DNA from: Venturia oleaginea
Taxonomy: Eukaryota > Ascomycota > Dothideomycetes > Venturiales > Venturiaceae
Direction of reading: 5' to 3'
Assembly (NCBI GenBank): GCA_013176395.1
Contig: JABMLP010000023.1
Location: 930,001 to 994,000 of the forward strand
Length of the DNA stretch: 64,000 bases
The notes beneath the pieces are model-generated. The model saw nothing but the letters and a program-made list of their open reading frames with translations. It was not told the DNA's origin and searched no databases. Position 1 is the first letter of the stretch; each line of letters opens with the position of its first letter. Made by a program: the position numbers and the translations under genes. Shown here piece by piece: positions 31,292-41,037 of the stretch.

Positions 31292-33990
31292 TCAATCTTC
31301 AAGACCTTTGATTAATGCCAGTAGTTCCTTGTCGTGAATCTCGTAGTTCAGCTCGTGTACGTTCATTGTCTTGCTGAAGAAGGCTACTGGGTGCCGTTGG
31401 TTATCTTTTCCTTTCTGAGATAGGACACCTGCAACTACTCCGGCAGAAGCATCAGTTTCCATCCGGGTTAGTAGCAAAGGGTCGTACAATGCGAGGACTG
31501 GCGCAGAGGTATGGAATTGCTTTAGCATATCAAAAGCTTCTATACACTCTTCGTTGAAATCAAAGATATGTCCTTTGCGAGTAAGCCGAATCAATGGGCG
31601 GGCCATCCTGCCAAAGTTCTCGATAAATCTTCGATAGAAGTTGCAGAAGCCAATGAAGCTTTGAACTTGTTTGACGGTGCGGGGCTGCTTCCAGTACTTA
31701 ACAACAGCAATCTTGTCCGGGTCAACCCTGATGCCTTCGGTGCTGATGATGAAGCCTAGGTACTTGGTTTCAGTAACATCGAACTCACTCTTTTTGATGT
31801 CACATTGTAAGCCTGCAGCGCGCAGTCTTTCAAGCACCTTGTGAACGTGCTCTGTGTGCTGCAATAGGTCTTCCGAGAAGATGAGGATATCATCAAGGTA
31901 TGCGGTGCAGAAGTCGTCAAGGTATTCTACCAGGATCGTATTCATGTACTTCTGCCAGGTAGCAGGGCCATTAACCAGTCCCTCCATCATGACTTTGCAT
32001 TTGAAACTTCCATATCGGGTGCGAAAAGTGGTGAGCTCCTCAGATGCTGGATCTAGCCTGATCCGGTGAAAGGCCTGGCGAATGTCTAGCTTGGTAAAGA
32101 CCTTAGCTTTTGACAGACGTGCTATAGTCTCAGTAATTAGTGGAATAGGATACCTATCCTTCTTGGTCAGAGCATTGAGTTTACGGTAGTCAATACAGAA
32201 GCGGAACTTCTGCTTCTCACCCACCGGCGTGGACTTCTTGACGATGAGTACAGGCGATGCGAATGGGGATGTGCTTGTCTCGATAAAGCCTGAGTCAAGA
32301 TTCTTCAGTAGCCATTCTTTGACGAAGTTCAGCTCATCCAATGACATGTTGTACAGAGGGCAGAATCCAGGCGAAGCTTTGCCTCCACCTTCTAGTTCAA
32401 TGACATGGTCAACACCTTCTTTGTAGGTTGCCAATCGATTCGAGTCTGCTTCTGAAAAGACATCCTTAAACTTTGCATGCTTTGCCGGTAGCTTGTTGTC
32501 AATGAGCTCCTTCATGTCCGCAGACTCATCTGCAGGTAGTCGTCCATCCAATGATGCCAACAATAGCCTTAATCGCTGTGCATGGTCTTCAGGCGAGTCT
32601 CCTTTGGCTTCAGCTTTGTCACGGCGAGCATTGAACCAGACAGAATGAACTAAGATTCCATTTACTCAGTGTGATGAGAGAATATCAGATAGAGAGTAAG
32701 TGACTACGGGGCGCGCGAGTTGATGTTCCTCTCGCCACAGTGTGGCTGCGACACGTTGTCATGTGACAAAGATGACCACCATGCCATGCCGTCACAAGCT
32801 TGCTGCTGCGTCAGTTCACATATACGGAGCTCAACCTCATGCAATGATATGGAGCCTGCGATGGCTTCCTTATCTTTTAAAGCTAGTCGAAATCCTGCAG
32901 CGCTGATGAGGCAGAGATCAACTCGGTCTTCTGAATACCAGGATCTGGTGCGATGGTCAAACTCCAATGCCTCAATCTCCACCTGATGGTTGCTCCTCTT
33001 GAGCTCCTTATCCATTATGTTGTATCCCCGGGCTCTACTCCATTGGAAAGAGTCTCCATAGCTGACGTACAGCTCTTCATTTTCATCCTCTTCGCTGTCA
33101 GTGCTATCCTCGAAATCAGATAGGTCTGAGCATCCACTGTCGGAATCGCTGTCAGGGTAGTCCTCATTAGGATCTTCTTTGACTGTTGGAGGTGGTGCTG
33201 GCGTGGTAATCTCGGGTAGAGTTGGCGTCAGTTTCGTGTTCTGCGGAACTGAGGGCTGGTCCAAGGCCAAAGTCAAGTCAACTGGCTCATTCTGAGTCAA
33301 TTTGCGCAGTCTTTTCGAAAAGGTATTGTCCAAATTAGGCCTAGCTTGTCCTGCTTGATGCCTGACCTGGCTAAGCCGTCCACCTTGATTCCTCCTATCC
33401 TGCAGTTTCAATGCCTGCTCCCGCTTATTGATGTCCTTTTGGATTGCGCTGACATTGATAGCTTCCGCTGGTATGTATGCATTGTCTTCCACCATAACCC
33501 TTCGCTGGAGAGGAGTTACTTTAGGCCTTGATTCGGGCCAGTGCAATCGATGGCGCTTGCAGTCCGGGGAGATATCATTGTATGCCAACCATGTCCTGCC
33601 TAAAATCATATCGTAGTGTCCTAATGTCACCTCTAAGAAGGGAACATTGTACTCTTGCCTGCCATCCAATTCTATGTGTAGCAGCGTCGCATGTGTGATG
33701 CCTTCCTTGTGGTCCTGGTATCCGGTGGCCTTGGCTGGCTTCTCAAGAGGTCGTCGCTCAACCTGAGGGAATCGTGAGGATAATCGCGCTGCACACTTGC
33801 GGTCCATGAAGGCGTAGCCGTTGGCTCCTGTATCAATCAGTGCCCGGAGAGTGACTCCCATTCCATTAAAGTAGACAACGATGTCAAAGATGAAGGCAGG
33901 GCCGCCAAACATCTTTGAAAGATTCAGTTCATGCACCATGTAACGATACTCAATGTCTCTGTTACTGGGGCCCGGTGTAGTGACTTCCAC
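31292..33990 (-). pseudogene. Gypsy pol (protease, RT, partial RNase H), split by a solo LTR and truncated
   Basis: The upstream part (33990-32797) has an aspartic protease with canonical active site LIDTGANGYAF followed by an acidic linker. The solo LTR and one copy of its AAGCT duplication interrupt the frame; skipping them continues the same frame. The RT part (32611-31292) shows FCIDYRKLNALTKKDRYPIP, AFHRIRL, catalytic YLDD, the FLG-type motif YLGFIISTEGI and the early RNase H motif METDASAGVVAGVLSQ. The chain ends at YEIHDKELLALIKGLED, where homology stops. Pol lies in the -1 frame of gag; see the heptamer at 34002-34008. Confidence 0.9.
32617..32796 (-). mobile_element. Solo LTR (180 bp) inserted in Gypsy pol
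   Basis: It starts TGTGACGGCATGGCATGG and ends GCCGTGACA on the minus strand. It is flanked by an exact 5-bp duplication, AAGCT (plus-strand copies 32612-32616 and 32797-32801). It resembles the 191-bp LTR of the host element (35910-36100) at both ends and in a TTACTCTCTA-type central block but is clearly diverged, so it comes from a related family. Removing it with one AAGCT copy joins the two pol parts in frame. Confidence 0.92.
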
Positions 33991-33995
33991 CGAGC

Positions 33996-35570
33996 CTAGT
34001 CGTTTAAAGGCAGCTCAGCAACCACTCCATTTAACTGTAAGGCGGTGATTGTAGTAGCTTGGCAATTTCGTTGTTGGTGACCTTCCTGCTTACATTTAAA
34101 GCACTTGTTCTTTCGAGTCAGTTGAACAGCTTCTTCGAAGGTTAGGCCGAAATCCTTGAACTTGTTGAATCCGGTGTCTCGTTGCTCAAAGCGACCACCT
34201 CCGCTGCTAGAGGAGTTGGGTCTGCTGTTGTTGAATCCTCTATTGTTGAATCCTCTATTGCTGAATCCTCCACTCTGGCCATTGTTGCCTCCATTCTGGC
34301 GATTGCCATTGCCGTTGTTGTTGGAGTTGTCCTTAGGCTTTTCATTGCGCCTGCGCAGTTGGTCCTCATCATATGTCTTCTTGTATGTGCGGCTTATTGC
34401 AGTGGCGGCATTGCAGAGTTGCTGGTAGGTAACTGAGTAGTCTCCGACTTCTCGTGCTAGGCCTCTCGCCAATGCAGAGTAGAGTCTATCAACCATTTCA
34501 CGCTTCGTGATCTTACTAATGTTTTCCGCGCCTGTGAGGCCTTCAGTGAGTCCAGAGACCGCTGCCTTGTATTCAAAATCATTCTTGAATTCAGTGAAAT
34601 CCTGATATGGCTTCATCAACAGTGTCTTGAATGATTGCCGCGCGTTGTCTGCCTCGAATGGATCCACAAATCTGGTATCCAGCACAAGGTAGAGGTCTTC
34701 CTTTATCAGCTCGCTGTAGGTCTTACCCAATGTTCCGGGTAGAATCAGGAGCGCATTCTTTGTGGCTTCTCCTGTGACTGATATCATGATCAGGGCTTTT
34801 TGTGCGACGAGGCTCATTTCTTCTGCGTCAATTTTGAGATCGATGCTTGACTTCCACTGCTTATATTCTATCGATGTAGCGCTATCCTTGAGGTCCTTTG
34901 GCATGGGCATCTTGGTCCGGCTTCCACCACCACGGTTGGAGACAATGCTGTCATCGGTTTCTCCATTCATCTTGCGCGCCTTGAGGGCATTGAATTTCTG
35001 TGTCAAGTCGATGTGTTCATCGAATTCCTTGGAGCGCATATTCTTTTCCGCTTGGAGGTCTGATATAAGTCCTAATACTTGCTGCTGCAAGCCTTCCACC
35101 TCTTGAGTACGCTGGCTTACTTGGTCAAGGGCTATATTCAGCTCATTCTGTTTTCCCGCCACCTTTGCGTTGCAGACGGTGGTCTTATTTGCTAGTAGGG
35201 TAGCGCCCTGTGTCTTCATGTTTTTGAGTGTCTTTCCTAGCACGTTGATTTGGTCGGTCTTGACTGCAGAGCTCTTGTATGCCAGGACGATTGTTTCTAA
35301 TGCTAGGGATGGGTCTGCAGTAATAGCTTCTTGTAGGTTGTCTACCGTCAAGGCCCATGTCTTCTTGCCACCAGTACTATCCGTGAGTGAGAATTCGAGA
35401 GGAGCCGTAACCTTGTTATCCAGATGGGCCAGGCGCTTGTCGTAATCATCTTGAAGTATGGCTGCTTTCAATTCTTCAATGGCATCCCAATCCTCTGCTG
35501 ATTCTCCGGTAAGGACCTCGTCTCTCAACTTGGTGAGCTCAGTTTCTCCTGCGAAGAACCTATCCGCCAT
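33996..35570 (-). CDS. Gypsy gag polyprotein (minus-strand element)
   Basis: This is a 524-aa intact frame (MADRFFAGETELTKLRDEV). A coiled-coil region (about 120-200) precedes the capsid-like retrotransposon gag domain (about 225-390: FVDPFEADNARQSFKTLLMKP). An Asn/Gly/Arg-rich stretch (NNNGNGNRQNGGNNGQSGG type) follows, then a standard zinc knuckle CFKCKQEGHQQRNC (CX2CX4HX4C). The stop TAG comes directly after a slippery heptamer. The product would form virus-like particles and bind the RNA. Confidence 0.88.
   Translation of the reverse strand: MADRFFAGETELTKLRDEVLTGESAEDWDAIEELKAAILQDDYDKRLAHLDNKVTAPLEFSLTDSTGGKKTWALTVDNLQEAITADPSLALETIVLAYKSSAVKTDQINVLGKTLKNMKTQGATLLANKTTVCNAKVAGKQNELNIALDQVSQRTQEVEGLQQQVLGLISDLQAEKNMRSKEFDEHIDLTQKFNALKARKMNGETDDSIVSNRGGGSRTKMPMPKDLKDSATSIEYKQWKSSIDLKIDAEEMSLVAQKALIMISVTGEATKNALLILPGTLGKTYSELIKEDLYLVLDTRFVDPFEADNARQSFKTLLMKPYQDFTEFKNDFEYKAAVSGLTEGLTGAENISKITKREMVDRLYSALARGLAREVGDYSVTYQQLCNAATAISRTYKKTYDEDQLRRRNEKPKDNSNNNGNGNRQNGGNNGQSGGFSNRGFNNRGFNNSRPNSSSSGGGRFEQRDTGFNKFKDFGLTFEEAVQLTRKNKCFKCKQEGHQQRNCQATTITALQLNGVVAELPLND
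34002..34008 (-). promoter_or_regulatory. Canonical -1 ribosomal frameshift heptamer T-TTA-AAC at gag/pol junction
   Basis: On the minus strand the gag frame reads CCT TTA AAC GAC TAG, so the heptamer TTTAAAC sits in the correct phase 3 nt before the gag stop codon. Slipping back one base continues through CGA CTA GGC TCG GTG into the protease/RT frame with no stop. Heptamer, phase and frame offset are directly visible; function is inferred from the known X-XXY-YYZ rule. Confidence 0.85.
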
Positions 35571-35909
35571 AATGCTGCTTGGGTTTCTCTTTCTGCTTGG
35601 GTATATGTTCGTTTCGTACGAGGGTTGCGATCCGTGGATGGCTTGCTTTTTTGCGGTTTCTGGCGGTCCTTGGACGGCTTTTGCTTCGATACTTGAAAAG
35701 ATACGCTCTTACAGTGTTTTCTTGCGGTGCCTCGTGCGTGAGGGCTTTTGCGATATACGAGGTGTTGCTGTTGCTAGACAAAAGGCTTTGTCCGTATGCT
35801 GTTTCCTGTGTCAAATTGACGGCTATCCAAGTATGCGACTTGCGACAGCGGGGATACGTCTTTGTACAAGACGCTGACCTTCCCAGGTAGATATATTGAC
35901 CGTAAATAA

Positions 35910-36100
35910 TGTCACGGCAGCGATAGGATGTATAGAATAAACTAGGGTTCTAAGAACTGAGTGTGATAATAGAATTTACGGTAGAGAACGAGTTACTACG
36001 AGGGCGCGAAGATATCGCGCCTTAGCCACAATGTGGCTAAGCCGATACGCCCGAGCCATGAAGTAACGTGACGGCAAAGGAGCCATGCCGTGCCGTCACA
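35910..36100 (-). repeat. 5' LTR of the minus-strand Gypsy element (191 bp)
   Basis: On the minus strand it runs TGTGACGGCACGGCATGG ... CGCTGCCGTGACA. The ends form a short inverted repeat and the interior contains a palindromic block GGCGCGATATCTTCGCGCC. Internal sequence after it starts TTATTTACGGTC, where a primer-binding site would lie; no tRNA match was recognised. Confidence 0.82.
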
Positions 36101-36159
36101 CAGCATACCAATGACTCCCTACAGAAAGCCTCATCAGAGTCGGAAAACTATCTACCCTT

Positions 36160-39100
36160 GTGCATCGTCGCGCACGAGGGTCTGAGGTAGATGTACATGG
36201 CGAAGACATTACAAAGCTACCAATCATAAGAGAAATCAAAGCAGCAAAGGATAGGATGGAAAGTACACCCTTCTTGATAGATACCTTGATCAATGGAACT
36301 TCTTTCATCGGATACTTCTTTGATAACGGCTGCCTCCCTTATGCAGGCAGAAGTTCCTTGGGGCCCATTATACGGCATGTCGAGGGAAGAGCTATTAGTC
36401 CTACGAAAAACACTTTCGGACTATATGGACAAGGGCTGGATACGCGCTAGCAACTCACCATCGGCAGCTCCAGTCTTGTTTGTGAGGTAACCAGGTGGAG
36501 GCATTCGGATGTGTGTCGACTATTGGGCACTGAATCGAATCACTCAATCGGACCGCTACCCATTGCCACTAATCCGAGAAACCCTACGAAATCTAGCAAC
36601 AGCGCGTTGGTACACCAAACTTGACGTCAGAGCGGCATTTCATCGGCTCCGCATCAGGTGCGGCGATGAGTGGAAAACGGCTTTTCGCACTCGATTTGGA
36701 CTATTCGAATGGCTAGTTACCCCCTTCGGACTAGCTGGCGCACCCGCGAGCTTCCAACGATACATCAACGGAGTCCTACGGGAATCCCTAGATATCTGCT
36801 GTTCAGCCTACATGGACGATGTCTTGATATGGAGCGACGGCGACTATCTGGATCACATGGTTAAGGTTAATCAAATTCTTGCCAAGCTCAAGACTGCTGG
36901 ACTTCGGCTAGACTTAAGCAAGTGCGAGTTTGCTGTTAAGGAGGTCAAATATCTGGGGTTCATTATCACTGCAGGAGAAGGGATCAAAGTCGACCCAGAG
37001 AAAGTTGCCGCGATTAAAGAATGGGAGGCTCCAGTCAATGTCACAGGCGTACGCTCCTTTCTAGGCTTTGCAAATTTCTACCGAGACTTCATCGACAACT
37101 TCTCAGAGCTCTCCGACCCTTAATCAAGTTAACACGGAAGGCCGTCGCTTTTGTCTGGAACAAAGAACATGAGAACGCCTTTCAAGTCTTGAAGGAGCTA
37201 TTCATCTCCGCCCCAATACTGGCTCACTGGAATCCAGACCTGGATACGGTACTCGAGTGCGACTGCTCTGGCTACGCGCTGGGAGGCACGTTGTCGCAGA
37301 AGGATACAAAAGGAAAACTACGACCAGTAGCATACTTCTCCCGCAAGCTCACTGCGGCTGAATGTAACTACGAGATCCACGATAAAGAATTACTGGCAGT
37401 AATCAAGTCCATTGAACACTGGAGAGGAGAACTACGCAGTGTTGCAGCACCTTTCAAAGTCCCTACCGATCACAAGAATCTCCGCTACTTTATGACAGCG
37501 CAGCGTTTGTCAGAGAGACAAGCAAGATGGTCGCTAGTTCTATCTGAGTACCAATTCCAGCTGGAATTTCGCGCCGGAAAACTAGCGCAAAGACCAGACC
37601 CACTATCAAGAAGACATCAGGATATGCCACATGACAAGAACGACGAGAGACTACAAGGGCGAGTGACCCAGTTGATCAAGGACGAATGGCTTCCTCCTCT
37701 TTCCGAGAGGACGACCGAAACAATCGCAATACAAGCCCTTATCTGCCCAGTCAATACACCGAATACATCCAATAGTACATGGGACGTTATACGGGAGCCC
37801 CAGCAAAATACTGGACTGGACGGTCGACACCAGCTAACTGCCGGAAACGGTCAACACCGGTCAACTACTAGGTACGGTCAAAACCGGTCAGTTGCAAAAG
37901 GATGCGATCTTTTCGAGAAACCAGAGTTACAACTTCTCTGGGATCGCGCAATAGCAAAGGACCAATCCTACCAAGCTATTCATACAGCTATAGTTACTGG
38001 CAAACGTTCCTTTCCTCCAGAGCTCAAGTTGTCGGTACAGCTACCCGAATACGAAGTAGACAACCACGACGTGGTCACGAGAAGAGGGATCCTATGGGCA
38101 CCAGATTGGGAACCGCTGCGAACAACGCTGGTCCAACAAACTCACGATTCCCATATTACTGGACACCCAGGGAGAGATAGCACGCTTGCGATTCTATCCA
38201 GAAGTTTCTTTTGGCCCCAACAATACAAGACAGTCCGACAGTTTGTACGTAATTGCGACGTATGTGGGAGAACAGGAATATGGCGTGATAAGAGGCGAGG
38301 TCTTCTGAAACCACTACCAATCCCGGCCCGCTTCCACAGCGAGCTATCAATCGATTTCATGACTGATTTGCCCGCGGAGGAAAACGGCCCAAAATACCTC
38401 ATGGTTATCACAGATCGCCTTCTCAAAAGTGTTACGTTGGAGGCTATGACTACAATGAGCGCCAAAGAGTGCGCGAAAAGGTTCTTACAATGCCACTATC
38501 GCTACCACGGATTTCCCATGGCATTGACGTCGGACAGAGGCAGCAATTGGACAGGTCGTTTTTGGAGGAAGCTTTGCGAACTTGCAAAGATTGAGCAGAG
38601 ACTCTCTACAGCCTTTCATCCACAGACCGATGGCGCGACCGAGCGTATGAACCAGGAAGTTCTACGCTATCTCCGCGCCTTCATCACATACTCCCAACTA
38701 GACTGGCCAACGCTACTACCTACGGCTATGTTAGCACTGAACAATCGTGACTCTTCAGTCACAGGGATGAGTTCATTCTATCTAACCCACGGCTACCATG
38801 CGGAACCAATCCAGAAAGTACAACGAATCTCACCCAGTAACTCACCAACAGCCGATGCCGAGACCTTTGTGCAACGAATAGAAGAGGCACAGGAATATGC
38901 ACAGGCAGCAATGGCCTGGTCCCAGTAGAAGATGGAGAACGATGCCAACAGGTCACGTTAAGCTGCCGAAACGTTAAAAAAGAGCGACAAAGTCTGGTTA
39001 TGTTGAACAGTGGCATGCCAGTCCTTGATACCTCAGGCATAGTGCACGTGATAGATGCCAAGGAATGCATTGACATGCATATATATGCATGCAGATGCCA

Positions 39101-39810
39101 CGGTACTTAACCTCCTTAGTCAATACAGTCAAGTCACAGGGTGACACTCGTTCTGTTCATCGGCTCCTATCGTTAAGTTCGTGTTGAATCTACTTCCGAA
39201 TAACTCTGTTTTGCTCGTTCAGCGTAACAGGTTGAACCTTAGGAATATCAATACTCCGCAGCTATCAAAGAAACTGTCGTGGACGCAAGCCAAATACACT
39301 GTCGAGAACCAGATCTCCCCGATGGTATACGAGCTGGCTGACCTGCCAAGTGGTATCCATAACCGTTTCCACGTTGACCTACTCCGCCGAGCCGCAACCG
39401 ATACACTGCCCTCACAAGAAACCGACGATACCCAGCCGCCACCATTAGTGCCTCAAACCGAAGAAACAGAGGCTGAGTTTGAAGTAGAACGTATACTTCG
39501 CACAGAGAAGAAACGGGTTGGGCGAGACTGGGTTCGTCAGTTATTAATCAAATGGAAAGGCTATGCAGATCCCGATTGGCAGCCACGTTCATTATTTACA
39601 GAAGTCGAGGACTTAGACCGCTTCGAGGCGGAGTATGGCAAGGGCGACGGTGTCGGCGAAGATATAGGAGCTCAAACAGGGGCCCGAAGGAACCGAGTAG
39701 CGGTGGCCAGCGCCTTCGAATCTGCTACAAGCTGGCAGAAGCGATATATGGCGTTTTTCTATTTAATTATCCCACCTACCACACCCTCTTTAGTCCTGTA
39801 CACCCGGTAA
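36160..39810 (+). pseudogene. Chromovirus pol remnant with frameshifts and stops
   Basis: A protease remnant around 36280-36345 reads FFDNGCLPYA, where the usual D-T/S-G is D-N-G. RT begins almost at once (PLYGMSREEL, about 36360), so the normal spacer is deleted. RT has CVDYWALN and YMDD. A frameshift near 37120 separates RT from RNase H (LECDCSGYALGGTLSQ). Integrase has the HHCC knuckle near 38150-38270 and the D-D-E set (IDFMTD, TSDRGSN, TDGATERMN). The chromodomain (FEVERILRTEKK ... LLIKWKGYADPDWQP) ends the frame. In-frame stops lie at 36488-36490, 38926-38928 and 38959-38961. The solo LTR at 39001 splits VWL from NLRN. Confidence 0.88.
39001..39229. mobile_element. Solo LTR (229 bp), Copia-like ends
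   Basis: It begins TGTTGAACAGTGGCATGCC and ends GTTCAGCGTAACA, with TG...CA termini. It is flanked by GGTTA (38996-39000) and GGTTG (39230-39234), a 5-bp duplication with one change. Deleting it with one flank copy restores DKVWL-NLRN in the chromovirus integrase tail. A Copia origin is suggested by the TGTTGA and AACA ends only. Confidence 0.85.
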
Positions 39811-39822
39811 GGAGAGGGGTAA

Positions 39823-40037
39823 TGTTATGGGCATGGCCCATGGTTGGTATAGGCTAAGAGCCTAAGCCTGATTGAGCCTAGTATAGAGACAGAACCTCAT
39901 TGAGGTTCTCTGTTTGTAGATATCTTCACTCCTTAACTGAATCTAAACAATCTTTGGCTACGAGTATGCTGCGTCTTTCCAGCTACCGTCCCGTAATAAG
40001 TATAATCATCTTATATCCTAGGAAAAAGTACCATAAC
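39823..40037 (+). repeat. 3' LTR of the decayed chromovirus (right end approximate)
   Basis: The left end TGTTATGGGCATGGCCC follows a polypurine tract directly. The right end is placed near CCATAAC (about 40030-40037), the inverted complement of the start, but the final CA is not clear and no partner LTR is present. Confidence 0.55.
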
Positions 40038-40909
40038 TACCCGAAAAGCCTAGCTTTCCAATCAAACCAAGCTTTCCGATTCTGGAGCTGATACGATTCG
40101 GTATTCTGGATTGCTTTTCGATATCTGCGGCTTCCCGTGTTGTCCATGCAGACGGCTACTATTCTTTGTGTTACACAAACATGAAATCTCTTCGTGCTTC
40201 TCCGCGTTATTGTATTGTCCTGGTGAGGACGATGCTGGAACTCTTAAAGCGAACCCGCACTCAAGAGGGAAACGGTCTCAGTCTCTACGCAATGGGGAAA
40301 CAGTACGTAAAGAAGGAAGATGATTTCGGTCCTCAGTGGAATGAGACAGGGTCTCGGACTGTCATGGACATGATCGGCGATCATTTTTTGACGACCTTCG
40401 ATATCAAGTCGATTCTGTCATGGAAGCTGGCTATGCCTTCGACTTCTTCCTCCGCAATTTTGAAAAAATTAAACATTCAGCTGAACAGCGCTTGCTCCAG
40501 GGCATGCTGTCTCGAGAAGGAAGCGTTCATCAAGGCGATGGGGCCGTCACAGATCCTTTGGCACAGGACATAATGGATTCCGCATGACAGCATATTCGGA
40601 CAACAATGAATTCAGCACCGTTGCAACGTTTTCCTGGATAATGAGATGCGTATGCGAATGAAATGGCAAAGAAATGATGGTGATGGTGGATGGATGGATG
40701 GATGGATGAATTCAATACACCCGTCGGGCCAGTATGGCTCCAGGGGGACACTACCGACTCTCTGTTATACATTATATTCCACTGTCAACCCTCCCTTCAT
40801 TCCAAGCCCAAACCTTAAATTTTATAACGTATTTTTCCAACATACTCTGTTTTCAAATTGACCAAAACTCCAGAAACAACAACAAAAACGAAAGGCGCAA
40901 CTTACCGTC
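40038..40909. other. Transposon-flanking DNA, no gene supported
   Basis: A 135-aa frame (40166-40573) shows no domain or homologous motif and is not called. A GGATG microsatellite occurs at about 40688-40707 in both reading senses. The stretch ends at the LINE 3' boundary. Confidence 0.45.
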
Positions 40910-41037
40910 TACCAATAGACAGATAGGATCAGAGATTGGCGGTTAGTAAAAAGGGGGTGTCGGATCTAGGATTGCTGCTTGCATGGGTCCTATCTTAATG
41001 AGTGAGTCCACATGCTCGGAGTTGGTTTCGTTAGAGA

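Larger units (their letters stand above)
31292..36100 (-). mobile_element. Ty3/Gypsy LTR retrotransposon, 3'-truncated (minus strand)
   Basis: Reading on the minus strand: 5' LTR (36100-35910), gag (35570-33996), then pol with protease, reverse transcriptase and the start of RNase H. Homology stops at 31292 inside RNase H; the rest of RNase H, integrase and the adjacent 3' LTR are missing. Pol is additionally split by a solo LTR (32617-32796). The 5' LTR abuts the decayed plus-strand chromovirus at 36101, suggesting insertion into it or a later rearrangement. The element cannot be autonomous. Confidence 0.9.
36101..40037 (+). mobile_element. Decayed Ty3/Gypsy chromovirus (plus strand), 5'-truncated
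   Basis: This contains protease remnant, RT, RNase H, integrase and a terminal chromodomain, then a polypurine tract (AAGGAGAGGGG, 39809-39819) and a 3' LTR starting TGTTATGGGCATGGCCC (39823). Gag and the 5' LTR are absent; the left edge is the LTR of the minus-strand element at 36100. It carries a 229-bp solo LTR of another family at 39001-39229. Confidence 0.87.

Noticed and set aside
29448..40061. Shared CCTAGCTTTCCAAT near 29450 and 40050 as evidence of one split element
   Set aside because: Only 14 bp match clearly and the flanking similarity is too weak to call.
40166..40573. A 135-aa open frame between the chromovirus and LINE
   Set aside because: No domain, no codon-usage or splice support, and it lies in repeat-flanking DNA.
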